Shown piece by piece: positions 26,437 to 34,705 of a stretch of 64,000 nucleotides of DNA. The notes beneath the pieces are model-generated. The model ran no database searches, was not told the origin of the DNA, and was given only the letters and a program-made list of their open reading frames with translations. The stretch's first letter is position 1. Each line of letters starts with the position of its first letter. A program made the position numbers and the translations under genes. Origin of the DNA: Acidimicrobiaceae bacterium RAAP-2 (GTDB lineage: Bacteria > Actinomycetota > Acidimicrobiia > Acidimicrobiales > RAAP-2); NCBI GenBank assembly GCA_001443545.1, contig LMAD01000002.1:1-64000 (forward strand), given 5' to 3'.

Positions 26437-27654
26437 ATGAACCGAGAGCTGAAGGAGCGTCGAGGCGACGTCGAGGCGATTTGGCGCGAAGCCGTCCAAG
26501 CGCACGGGTCGACTAGCGCCGCGCGCCCGGAGGTCTTCGCCTCGTGGCAACGGTCTTCCCAGACCGTGCCGGTCGACCTCGCGCTCGCGCCGATGAGCGA
26601 GCCCACCACGGTAGCGGCGCACTTCGCGGATTCCCGATTGGGGCGTGCGAGTCGGGTGATTCTCGACGATTTGCGTGACGTGACCGCCGACGGGGACCTC
26701 GTCGCGGCACTGACCGACGAGACCGTGACCATCACGTGGCTGGCTGGCGGGCGTCGAATGCGTCGCCACGCCGAAGAGGTCAACTTCACGCTCGGTGGCT
26801 GTTGGAGTGAGGGGTCGGTGGGGACCAACGCCCTCGCCCTCGCGCACCGGCTGATTCGACCGGCCACGGTATTTTCGGCCGAACACTACGCACCGATGGT
26901 CCACGATTGGGTCTGCTACTCGGCGCCGATCATCGATCCGACGGACGGCCGATCGCTCGGCGTGATCGACGTGTCGTCACTGTGGAGCAAGTACAACCCG
27001 TCGTTGCTCACCATGGTTCGTGCGCTCGCGCGCAACGTCGAGTACGAACTCGCCCGTGACCCGACGGCGCTGGACGTGGTGGTCTCGCCCGAGTCCCGCG
27101 GCGAGGTCGTCTTGCGGGTGCTGGGGTCGGCCTCGGTGCGCGTGAACGGTGCGGCGGTCCGGGTCAGCCCCCGACAGTTGGAGTTGCTCACGATCCTCGC
27201 CATGCACGACGAGGGGCTCTCGCTGGACGAGTTGACGGCGCTGGTCTACGGCGATCAGCCGATCAGCGTGACGACGGTCAAGGCCGAACTGTCGCACCTG
27301 CGCCAGGTGGTGGGCGGCGTGATCGCGTCGAGGCCCTACCGACTCAGTGGACGCGTCGACGCCGACCACGTCCGGGTACTGCGGGCCCTGACGAGCGGTG
27401 ATCTCAACGCCGCCCTCGACCTCTACCGTGGCTCGTTGTTGCCCGGTTCGGAGAGCCCCGAAATTACCTCGTGGCGCAACCAGATCGACGTGGCCGTTCG
27501 CAATGCGGTGCTGCGTTCCAAGAGCCCCGAGTTGCTCTACCGACTCAGCGAGTGCTGCCCCGACGACGGCGACGTCGGGGAACTGGCGCTCGCCTTGATG
27601 GCGTCCGACGACGTACGCCGGGGGTTGGTCGCTGGACGTCGTGCTCGCTATTGA
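26437..27654 (+). CDS. GAF-domain regulator with C-terminal winged helix, divergent from aldehyde dehydrogenase
   Basis: 405 residues from ATG 26437 (a G-rich ribosome site precedes it). The N-terminal half resembles AcoR-type sensors: SWQRSSQTVPVDL, WSEGSVGTNALALAH and VCYSAPIIDPTDGRSLGVIDVS. Instead of an AAA+ domain and Fis helix-turn-helix, the C-terminal half carries a winged helix like Trans_reg_C/SARP (LRVLGSASVRVNGAAVRVSP ... VTTVKAELSHLRQVVG). It probably senses an aldehyde- or alcohol-related signal and controls the divergent operon across 182 bp. Confidence 0.82.
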   Translation: MNRELKERRGDVEAIWREAVQAHGSTSAARPEVFASWQRSSQTVPVDLALAPMSEPTTVAAHFADSRLGRASRVILDDLRDVTADGDLVAALTDETVTITWLAGGRRMRRHAEEVNFTLGGCWSEGSVGTNALALAHRLIRPATVFSAEHYAPMVHDWVCYSAPIIDPTDGRSLGVIDVSSLWSKYNPSLLTMVRALARNVEYELARDPTALDVVVSPESRGEVVLRVLGSASVRVNGAAVRVSPRQLELLTILAMHDEGLSLDELTALVYGDQPISVTTVKAELSHLRQVVGGVIASRPYRLSGRVDADHVRVLRALTSGDLNAALDLYRGSLLPGSESPEITSWRNQIDVAVRNAVLRSKSPELLYRLSECCPDDGDVGELALALMASDDVRRGLVAGRRARY

Positions 27655-27727
27655 TCAGGTCCAATCGCCGATCCGACCTTGACTAGCCTACGTTCGAGGG
27701 TGGCCTCGTCGACGAAGGGTGGTAACG

Positions 27728-28963
27728 GTGCCGTACGCATTTTCCGATCGAGGGCTCGAGGTCCAAGAGTCCGTCCATCGATTCATCGAACACGTCATCG
27801 AACCGAACGAGCAGACGTACTACGACCAGTTGGACGAGCTCGGGATCGACGGCTACCCCCCGATCCTCGATCGTCTCAAGTCCCAGGCGCTCGAGCGAGG
27901 GCTGTGGAATCTCTTCCTGCCGCACCTCAACGCCGATAGCCCCGGCACGCCGTTGTCGAACCTCGACTACGCGCCGATCTCAGAACAGCTCGGTCGGTAC
28001 TCGTTCGCGTCCGAGGCGATGAACTGCAACGCTCCCGACACGGGCAACATGGAGATCCTGAACCTCTACGGCTCCGATCGGGTGAAGGCGGAGTGGTTGG
28101 CGCCACTGCTCGCCGGAGAGATTCGCAGCGCCTTCTCGATGACCGAGCCCGACGTGGCGTCCTCGGACGCGACGAACATCGGACTCTCCATCGAACGAGA
28201 CGGCGACGAGTACGTCTTGAACGGGCGCAAGTGGTTTTCCAGCGGGGCCCGGTCGCCGCGGTGCAAGGTATTGATCGTCATGGGTAAGACCGACCCGACC
28301 GGTCCTCGCCACCGTCAACAGTCGATGATCGTGGTGCCGCGCGACAGCCCGGGAGTTGAGATCGGCGTCGAACCGCACGTCTTCGGTTACGACGAACGCG
28401 GTGGGCACCCCGAGGTCATCTATCGAAACGTTCGCGTGCCGGTCGACTACTTGCTCGGTGAGGAGGGCGGCGGATTCGCGATCGCCCAGGCGCGGCTCGG
28501 GCCGGGCCGGATCCACCACTGCATGCGCACCATCGGCGTCGCCGAACGAGCGCTCGAGTTGATGGTGACCCGTTCCCTGGAACGCAAGACCTTCGGATCG
28601 AGTCTCGCTCACAAGGGGCTGATCCAGGACTGGATCGCCGAGTCCCGGATTGAGATTGACATGGCGCGCGAGTACGTCCTGCATACGGCCCACCTCATGG
28701 ACACGGTCGGCAACAAGGGCGCCGCCGCGGAGATCGCGGGCATCAAGGTCGCGGTGCCGAACATGGCGCTCAAGGTCATCGACCGCGCGATTCAGACTCA
28801 CGGGGCCGCGGGCGTTACGCAGTTCACCCCGCTCGCGCACATGTACGCCGGTATTCGCACCTTGCGCATCGCCGACGGACCCGATGAGGTCCACAAGATG
28901 ACGATCGCCCGACGCGAAATTCGAAAGCACAGCCGGGACTTCCACATCGGCGGTACCCCGTGA
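27728..28963 (+). CDS. acyl-CoA dehydrogenase, ACAD10/11-like
   Basis: 411 residues. Family text: NMEILNLYGSDRVKAEWLAPLL, SMTEPDVASSDATNI, LNGRKWFSSGARSPRCK and a C-terminal QTHGAAGVTQFTPLA ... ADGPDEVH. The ACAD10/11 group includes dehydrogenases for 2-methyl-branched or 4-hydroxy acyl-CoAs; substrate not assigned. I prefer GTG 27728 (AAGGGTGG upstream) over GTG 27719. Single gene, convergent with nnr. Confidence 0.9.
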   Translation: MPYAFSDRGLEVQESVHRFIEHVIEPNEQTYYDQLDELGIDGYPPILDRLKSQALERGLWNLFLPHLNADSPGTPLSNLDYAPISEQLGRYSFASEAMNCNAPDTGNMEILNLYGSDRVKAEWLAPLLAGEIRSAFSMTEPDVASSDATNIGLSIERDGDEYVLNGRKWFSSGARSPRCKVLIVMGKTDPTGPRHRQQSMIVVPRDSPGVEIGVEPHVFGYDERGGHPEVIYRNVRVPVDYLLGEEGGGFAIAQARLGPGRIHHCMRTIGVAERALELMVTRSLERKTFGSSLAHKGLIQDWIAESRIEIDMAREYVLHTAHLMDTVGNKGAAAEIAGIKVAVPNMALKVIDRAIQTHGAAGVTQFTPLAHMYAGIRTLRIADGPDEVHKMTIARREIRKHSRDFHIGGTP

Positions 28964-28970
28964 CCCGTCG

Positions 28971-30272
28971 CTAGATCGCCGCGAGGACCTCACCGATCGC
29001 GCCGGGCAGGTCCGACGAGCGCGCGTAGCGCGCGAGTCGAGAGCCCGCCGCGCCGTGAACGTACGCGGCGAGGGCTGCGGCGTCCAACGGGTCGTGGCCG
29101 CGGGCGATGCTCGCGCCAATGAGCCCCGCCAGGACGTCACCGGTTCCGGCGGTCGCGAGCGCGCTGGTGCCGGACTGGACGACCCGTACGTGACCATCGG
29201 GATTAGCGATCACGGTGGTGGGGCCCTTCAACAACACCACGCACCCACTGGAGCGGGCCAGGGTCCGCGCGGCGTCGAGACGATCCGCCGCTGGCGTCGA
29301 GCCCACGAGCCGTTCGTACTCGCCGTCGTGGGGAGTGAGGACCCAGAGGTCACGTCGCCGAACGGCGATCACTGACTCGTTCAGGCCATCGGCGTCCAGC
29401 ACCACGGGCACGCGGACCCCAGAGAGGCGTTCGGCGAGCCAACTGACCGCGTCGCGGCCGAGACCCGGTCCGGCGACGACGGCTCGGCTTCGCGGGTCGG
29501 GTGGACCGTCGGTGCGCACCACCTCGCTGGCGATGGCGACGTGGTGGCCTAGTTCGCCTCGACTGGCGAGCCGGATCATCGAGGCCCCCCCGGCCAGGGC
29601 GCCACGGGTGACGAGGTCGGCCGCGCCCGGCATGGCCGTGGAGCCGGCGATGACGTCGACGGCGTGGTGCCACTTGTGGTCGGTACGGCTCCAGCGGACG
29701 AACTCCGCGAGGTCACTGGCATCCACCAACCCGTCGGTGGCGTCGCACTCGATGCCGAGCGGGAAGACCCGCAACTCCCCGACGTACGCGGCCGCGTGTC
29801 CCGTCACGTGCGCGGGCTTCAGCGCACCGAGCGCCACGGTCACGTGAGCCTTCATCGGCTGACCGAGCACCTCCCCGGAGTCCGCGTCGACGCCCGAGGG
29901 GAGATCGGCCGCTACCACCACGGTGGTCGGCGGGACGTGCGGTGCCCGGTAGGGCCGCGAGCACCCGAGCCCGAAGGCGGCGTCAATGACGAGGTCGTAG
30001 CCCCGAAGCGCTGAGGGTTGCTGGGCGACCTCGATGACCTCCACCGCGGCGCCGCGTCGACGAAGTTGCTCGGCCGCCACCCGCCCGTCGGCGCCGTTGA
30101 GTCCCGGTCCGACCACGACCGCGACGCGCGCACCGTAGGTGGAAGGCAAGTGGTCGCACGCCACCAGCGCGATGGCCAGTCCCGCGTCGCGCACGAGCGA
30201 CTCCACGCCCCGGCGCGCAACGGCGCGGCCGTCGGCGCGGCGCATCGCGGCAGTGGGCAGGATGGGAATCAT
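28971..30272 (-). CDS. nnr: bifunctional NAD(P)HX epimerase / ADP- or ATP-dependent dehydratase
   Basis: 433 residues; repairs hydrated NADH and NADPH. The N-terminal YjeF epimerase domain (about 1-200) shows VVVGPGLNGADGRVAAEQLRRRG and DAAFGLG; the C-terminal dehydratase domain shows VVAGPGLGRDAVSW, VLDADGLN, VLTPHDGEYERL, VLLKGPTTVI and ATAGTGDVLAGLIG. I take ATG 30272 (MIPILPTAAM), typical of the family; an upstream frame extension overlaps the next gene and looks spurious. It lies 8 nt after the YbjQ gene. Confidence 0.93.
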   Translation of the reverse strand: MIPILPTAAMRRADGRAVARRGVESLVRDAGLAIALVACDHLPSTYGARVAVVVGPGLNGADGRVAAEQLRRRGAAVEVIEVAQQPSALRGYDLVIDAAFGLGCSRPYRAPHVPPTTVVVAADLPSGVDADSGEVLGQPMKAHVTVALGALKPAHVTGHAAAYVGELRVFPLGIECDATDGLVDASDLAEFVRWSRTDHKWHHAVDVIAGSTAMPGAADLVTRGALAGGASMIRLASRGELGHHVAIASEVVRTDGPPDPRSRAVVAGPGLGRDAVSWLAERLSGVRVPVVLDADGLNESVIAVRRRDLWVLTPHDGEYERLVGSTPAADRLDAARTLARSSGCVVLLKGPTTVIANPDGHVRVVQSGTSALATAGTGDVLAGLIGASIARGHDPLDAAALAAYVHGAAGSRLARYARSSDLPGAIGEVLAAI

Positions 30273-30279
30273 GGACGGG

Positions 30280-30603
30280 TCAGGCGACGGGTTCGACGAC
30301 GACCGCGGTCCCGTACGCCAAGATCTCTTGGTACGTGTTCGCGAGCTCATTCGAGTCGTAGCGCATGGCGACGACCGCGTTTGCGCCGAGGGCCTGCGCA
30401 GCCTCGGTCATACGGTCCAGGGCTTCGCCGCGCGACTGTTGGAGCTGTTGGGTGAGACCCCTGAGCTCGCCGCCGCCGATGGCCTTCAACGCGGCCCCGA
30501 GCTGGGCGCCGACGTTGCGGGTTCGCACCGTCAGCCCGTTCACCTCGCCGATCACCTTGGTGATCCGGTAACCGGGCAAGTCGTTCGTCGTGGCGATGAG
30601 CAT
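30280..30603 (-). CDS. YbjQ family protein (UPF0145), single domain
   Basis: 107 residues, exactly the length of classical YbjQ: LPGYRITKVIGEVNGLTVRTRN, GGGELRGLTQQLQQSRGEALDRM, AQALGANAVVAMRYDSNEL, then ILAYGTAVVVEP. AAAGGAG lies 7 nt before the ATG. It is the canonical form of the domain that is tandemly duplicated in 12069-14580. Cotranscription with nnr is likely but functional linkage is unknown. Confidence 0.92.
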   Translation of the reverse strand: MLIATTNDLPGYRITKVIGEVNGLTVRTRNVGAQLGAALKAIGGGELRGLTQQLQQSRGEALDRMTEAAQALGANAVVAMRYDSNELANTYQEILAYGTAVVVEPVA

Positions 30604-30694
30604 GATGGTCTCCTTTGCTCGTAACTGTACGTCGAAGCGACGGCGTCGTCATCCTCGCCCTATCGTGATGACAGCGAACGAGTTGGAGGTGGAA

Positions 30695-31465
30695 ATGGAC
30701 ACGTTGAGTGAAGAATTGCGTGGCGCCGGCCGGGTCGGCGCGCCGGGGACGCTGACGTGGTTGGGGCACGCGACGGTGCTGCTCACGACCACGACCGGCA
30801 CGCGGTTGATTTTCGACCCGTGGCTGGAGAATCCGAAGAGCCCGGTGTCGCTCGACGGGGTCGGTCCCGTTGACGTCATCGCGGTCACCCACGGACACTT
30901 CGATCACATGGGTTCCGTGGTGCCCCTCGCCCTGGCGACCGGAGCGACGGTGGTCTGCGTTCCCGAGATGGCGGCGTACTTCGCGACCCAGGGACTGACC
31001 AACATCGTCGAGATGAATAAAGGTGGCACCGTACGGGTCGCCGACATCGACCTGACGATGGTCTCGGCGGACCACTCCTGTGGCGTCGCGGCCGGCGAGG
31101 GCCAGGCCAACATCTACGGCGGGAATCCGGTCGGGTTCATCGCCCACCTGCCCGAGGGGAGCGGCGGACCGGTGTACCACTCGGGGGACACGAACGTCTT
31201 CGGCGACATGGCGCTCATCCGCGAGCTCTACGCACCCGAAATCGCGCTGATGCCCATCGACGGCCACTACAACATGGGTCCGCGCGAAGCGGCCTACGCC
31301 GTGATGCTGCTGGGCGTCTCGCGGTTCACCCCGATCCACTTCGGCACGTTCCCGTTACTCGCGGGGACTCCCGACGAGGTCGCTCGTCACCTACGCGAAC
31401 GCGACGCCGCGGCGCGCGTCGTGGCCGTCGAACCCGGCGGTTCGGTGCCGCTCACTCGCTCGTAG
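30695..31465 (+). CDS. metal-dependent hydrolase, metallo-beta-lactamase fold (UPF0173-like)
   Basis: 256 residues. Metal ligands are visible: THGHFDHMG (HxHxDH), the Asp in YHSGDTNVFGDM and a His near TPIHFGTFP. The opening LTWLGHATVLL resembles UPF0173/YtkL and UlaG-like hydrolases. Substrate unknown. ATG 30695 is chosen because GGAGG lies 7 nt upstream; ATG 30668 would add nine residues. Confidence 0.88.
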   Translation: MDTLSEELRGAGRVGAPGTLTWLGHATVLLTTTTGTRLIFDPWLENPKSPVSLDGVGPVDVIAVTHGHFDHMGSVVPLALATGATVVCVPEMAAYFATQGLTNIVEMNKGGTVRVADIDLTMVSADHSCGVAAGEGQANIYGGNPVGFIAHLPEGSGGPVYHSGDTNVFGDMALIRELYAPEIALMPIDGHYNMGPREAAYAVMLLGVSRFTPIHFGTFPLLAGTPDEVARHLRERDAAARVVAVEPGGSVPLTRS

Positions 31466-31466
31466 G

Positions 31467-32096
31467 TCAGCCGAAGAAGGCGGCGCGCCAGTTCGCGGCG
31501 TAGGGCAGGATTGCGATGGCGGCGACCACCCCGAGCGCCAGGGCGGCCGCGAGCGTCCACTGGCGAGTCGTGGCCCCCTTCACCTGACGGCGCGTGTAGG
31601 GAAGCCAATCGCGCGGCGCGAACTTCGCCGTCTCGACGAGATGACCCAGGACGTGGATGGCCATCGCCGCGAACCAGAGGACGAACGACACCCGATGGAT
31701 CGTGAAGAGCTGCGGGCGCCACGACGTCGGCGCGCCCACTACCAGCGCGACTCCCGAGCCCAGCAGGACCACCGTGAGCACGACGACGACGGGGCCGAGA
31801 AATCGAAGCAAGGGGGCCGGCGGCCCCTTGTGACGGTACTCACGGTTCCCTAGGTAGTACTTGGCCATCCGCCAGGACGTCGAGCCGATCTTCAGCAGTA
31901 CCGGTGGAATCAGTAGCACGCCGACGAAGATGTGAGGGGTGAGCAGCGAACCAATGCTGACAATCGTTAGCCCCTCGACGAAGAGCAGCGCGAAGAGGAT
32001 CGCGCCGAAGGAGCTCGTCAATCGGGTATTGCCCTCGACCCCACCCGAACGCGACCGTTCGCGCGGTCGGGCGTGTAAGGGGGTTCGTCGTGCCAT
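31467..32096 (-). CDS. integral membrane protein, cytochrome b561-like/DUF4405-like
   Basis: 209 residues with five or so membrane helices. Intramembrane histidines (TPHIFVGVLL, TIHRVSFVLWF, AIHVLGHLVET) in the pattern of b-type haem ligands suggest an electron-carrying four-helix b561/ferric-reductase-like core. A basic N-terminal stretch precedes the first helix. Start chosen at ATG 32096, before MARRTPLHARP. Stops 1 nt from the convergent metallo-hydrolase. Confidence 0.7.
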   Translation of the reverse strand: MARRTPLHARPRERSRSGGVEGNTRLTSSFGAILFALLFVEGLTIVSIGSLLTPHIFVGVLLIPPVLLKIGSTSWRMAKYYLGNREYRHKGPPAPLLRFLGPVVVVLTVVLLGSGVALVVGAPTSWRPQLFTIHRVSFVLWFAAMAIHVLGHLVETAKFAPRDWLPYTRRQVKGATTRQWTLAAALALGVVAAIAILPYAANWRAAFFG

Positions 32097-32162
32097 GGTG
32101 GACCGGTGCCTCAAGTGTCGTCGAGCATCGAAAACGTGCAACGCAACGCTACCAATCGAGTG

Positions 32163-32180
32163 GCGCGACTCCAGTCGCGC
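32163..32180. promoter_or_regulatory. inverted repeat between divergent genes
   Basis: GCGCGACT-CC-AGTCGCGC, perfect 8-bp arms. A second small palindrome GAATC-ATC-GATTC follows at 32208-32220. Both lie between the b561-like gene and the peptidase gene, upstream of its -10 box (TAAGGT, 32242-32247). Candidate operators. Confidence 0.4.
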
Positions 32181-32253
32181 AACATAATGTCTCAGTAAAA
32201 ATCACCCGAATCATCGATTCATCACCCTTGGAACGGTTGTGTAAGGTCGCCAC

Positions 32254-33150
32254 ATGATCTTGGATCCTTCGCGCACCGGGACCGTGGCCTTCGGCCCCTT
32301 CGAGACGTGGTATCGGGTGACGGGCGATCTCGACGGCGGCTCGATTCCCCTCATCGTGCTGCACGGCGGTCCCGGGGCCGCGCACAACTACCTCCTGCGG
32401 ATCGCCGATCTCGCCGCGACGGGACGGCCGGTGATCCACTACGACCAACTGGGCTGTGGTCGTTCCACGCACCTGCGCGATCGAGGGGTCGACTTCTGGA
32501 CCGTCGAGCTGTTTCTGGACGAGTTGGACAACCTGATCGACGCCCTCGGGATCGAGCGCTATCACGTGCTCGGCCAGTCGTGGGGCGGGATGCTCGCCGC
32601 CGAATTCGCCACGCGACGGCTCCCGGGTCTCCAGTCCCTCGTTCTGAGCAATTCACCGGCGTCGATGGACCTCTGGGTCGCCGAGGCTGATCGACTCCGC
32701 CAGGACCTGCCACCCGCGGTTCGCGACGCGCTCGATCGTCACGAGGCGAACGGCACGACCGACGACGCGGAGTATCTCGCGGCGACCCAGGTCTTCTACG
32801 ACCGACACGTCTGTCGAGTGGTGCCCAATCCGCCGGAGGTCGTCGCGACGATGGAGCAGACCAATGACGACCCCACCGTGTATCACACGATGAACGGTCC
32901 GAATGAGTTCTACTGCATCGGGAGTCTGCGAACGTGGTCGATCGTTGACCGGTTGGGAGAAATCGACGCGCCGACGCTGCTCATCTCGGGTCGCTACGAC
33001 GAAGCGACCCCCGCGACGGTCCAGCCCTACTTTGATCACATCGCCGACGTGCGCTGGGAGATCTTCGACGAGTCGAGTCACATGCCCTTCGTCGAAGAGC
33101 CGCAGCGCTACCTGGACGTCGTAGGCGCATTCCTCGCTGGTCACGAGTAG
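32254..33150 (+). CDS. pip: proline iminopeptidase-like alpha/beta hydrolase
   Basis: 298 residues; removes N-terminal proline or acts as an amino-acid amidase. Motifs: oxyanion HGGPGAAHNYLL, IHYDQLGCGRS, nucleophile elbow GQSWGGMLAAE, Asp in ISGRYDEATP and His in ESSHMPFVEEP. ATG 32254 has TAAGGT exactly 6 nt upstream and no Shine-Dalgarno, so it is probably leaderless. Followed 6 nt later by a PfkB kinase. Confidence 0.9.
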   Translation: MILDPSRTGTVAFGPFETWYRVTGDLDGGSIPLIVLHGGPGAAHNYLLRIADLAATGRPVIHYDQLGCGRSTHLRDRGVDFWTVELFLDELDNLIDALGIERYHVLGQSWGGMLAAEFATRRLPGLQSLVLSNSPASMDLWVAEADRLRQDLPPAVRDALDRHEANGTTDDAEYLAATQVFYDRHVCRVVPNPPEVVATMEQTNDDPTVYHTMNGPNEFYCIGSLRTWSIVDRLGEIDAPTLLISGRYDEATPATVQPYFDHIADVRWEIFDESSHMPFVEEPQRYLDVVGAFLAGHE

Positions 33151-33156
33151 GTCGAC

Positions 33157-34074
33157 GTGCGACTCGTGGTGCTCGACAGCGTGCTCATCGACCTGACGCT
33201 GCGCGTCGACGCACTACCGGATCGGGGCGGTGACGTGCGCAGCGAAGGTTCGTCGCTTTCCGTGGGGGGTGGTTTCAACGTGCTCGCTGCCGTCCGCCGC
33301 CAGGGTGTCGAGGCCCTGTACGCCGGTCACTTGGGGGACGGGCCATTCGCCGAACTCGCCCGCGCCGCCCTCGCGGCCGAAGGGGTGGGGGTGCTCGACC
33401 GGGCCGAAGGTGGTCCCGACCTCGGCGTCTGCGTCGTCGTCGTCGACGGCGGCGGTGAGCGAACGTTCATCACGGCGCCCGGCGCGGAACTCGCGCTCGA
33501 CCCGTCGTCGTTGGCCACCCTGGAACTGGTGGCGGACGACTATCTCTACCTGTCGGGCTACAACCTCGCCCACCCCGAGCTGGCGAGGGTCATCAGCCCG
33601 TGGTTCGAATCGGTGCCCGAGTACGTCACCGTCGCCTTCGACCTCGGCGCTCGCTTCGCCGACGCGGATCCGAGCGTCCTCGCGAAAGTCCTGACGCGCA
33701 CCGACTGGTTGCTCGCGAACACGAACGAAAGTAGGGCGCTGACGGGGCTCGACGACTTGGGGGCGGTGGCGCGCGATCTTCGTGGTCGAGTCCGCCGCGG
33801 CGTCGTCATCCACGACGGAGCCGCCGGCTGCGTGGTCGCCTCGGGGGGAGTCGTCAACCGAGTCACCGGCTACCCGGCCCGAGTCGTTGACAGCAACGGC
33901 GCCGGGGACGCACACAACGGCGTCTTCTTGGCGGGGCTGGCCAATGGACTGACGGCGGTCGAGGCCGCGGACCGAGCCAACGGTGCTGCTGCGATGGCGA
34001 TCGAGGCTCACGGTCCGGCGACGGCGCCTACGGCGGCGAGCCTCGACGCGTGGTTCGAATCGGTGAGGGCGTGA
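33157..34074 (+). CDS. PfkB/ribokinase family sugar kinase
   Basis: 305 residues; ATP-dependent phosphorylation of a sugar or nucleoside. The N-terminal GGGFNVLAAVRRQGV and the C-terminal DSNGAGDAHNGVFLAGL are the PfkB signatures, the latter holding the catalytic Asp (usually DTxGAGD; here DSNGAGD). Substrate unknown. GTG start with AGTAGG upstream; coupled to the peptidase gene. Confidence 0.9.
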   Translation: MRLVVLDSVLIDLTLRVDALPDRGGDVRSEGSSLSVGGGFNVLAAVRRQGVEALYAGHLGDGPFAELARAALAAEGVGVLDRAEGGPDLGVCVVVVDGGGERTFITAPGAELALDPSSLATLELVADDYLYLSGYNLAHPELARVISPWFESVPEYVTVAFDLGARFADADPSVLAKVLTRTDWLLANTNESRALTGLDDLGAVARDLRGRVRRGVVIHDGAAGCVVASGGVVNRVTGYPARVVDSNGAGDAHNGVFLAGLANGLTAVEAADRANGAAAMAIEAHGPATAPTAASLDAWFESVRA

Positions 34075-34162
34075 CCGCGATGCCGGCTGCGTGGATCGTG
34101 CAGTGGTACGAGACGCGCCGGCCCGACGCGAACGACCCCCACCCCGAAAAGAGAGGTGCGTG

Positions 34163-34624
34163 ATGAAGGCGTTTCAGGACTACTACCCAGAACACCTGGC
34201 CCACTGCTACGGCTGTGGGCGACTGAACGAGCACGGGTACCGGATTCAGACCGTGTGGGACGGTGACGAGAGCGTGACGAGATTCACGCCGATGCCGTAT
34301 CACACCGCGATTCCGGGCTTCGTGTACGGCGGGCTCTTGGCGTCACTGATCGACTGCCACAGCACCGGGACCGCGGCTGCGGCCATGTACCGCGATGACG
34401 GGCGCGACATGGATACGCTGCCGGCCTTCCGGTTCGTGACCGGCTCGCTGTTCGTGCGCTACGCCCGGGCGACGCCGCTCGGTCCGGAGATGGAGATCCG
34501 GGGTCACGTGATGGAGATCAAGGGCCGCAAGGTGACCGTCGCGTCAACGGTCTGGGTTGCGGGGGAACCGACCGTCACCGGCGAGGTCGTCGCGTTGCAG
34601 ATGCCCGAAGACTTCGGCGGCTGA
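34163..34624 (+). CDS. PaaI-like hotdog thioesterase
   Basis: 153 residues. AHCYGCGRLNEHGYRIQT (CYGCG opening typical of this actinobacterial group), a hotdog helix in FVYGGLLASLIDCHSTGTAAAAM and strands LFVRYARATPLG and EIRGHVMEIKGRKVTVASTVW. It likely hydrolyses an acyl-CoA thioester. ATG 34163 follows GAGAGG; the adjacent GTG 34160 is equally possible. Confidence 0.88.
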   Translation: MKAFQDYYPEHLAHCYGCGRLNEHGYRIQTVWDGDESVTRFTPMPYHTAIPGFVYGGLLASLIDCHSTGTAAAAMYRDDGRDMDTLPAFRFVTGSLFVRYARATPLGPEMEIRGHVMEIKGRKVTVASTVWVAGEPTVTGEVVALQMPEDFGG

Positions 34625-34705
34625 GCCCAATCGGTTGTCACCAGGGGTAACCCCGTGATAAGACGGTGAACGTTACACAGTGTCGTAATTGTGAGGGGGC
34701 TCCCG

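Noticed and set aside
27980..29197. 405-codon frame opposite the acyl-CoA dehydrogenase
   Set aside because: Antisense shadow; the plus-strand protein has full family motifs.
30347..31339. 330-codon minus-strand frame opposite the metallo-hydrolase
   Set aside because: Antisense shadow of a well-supported gene, no recognisable domain.
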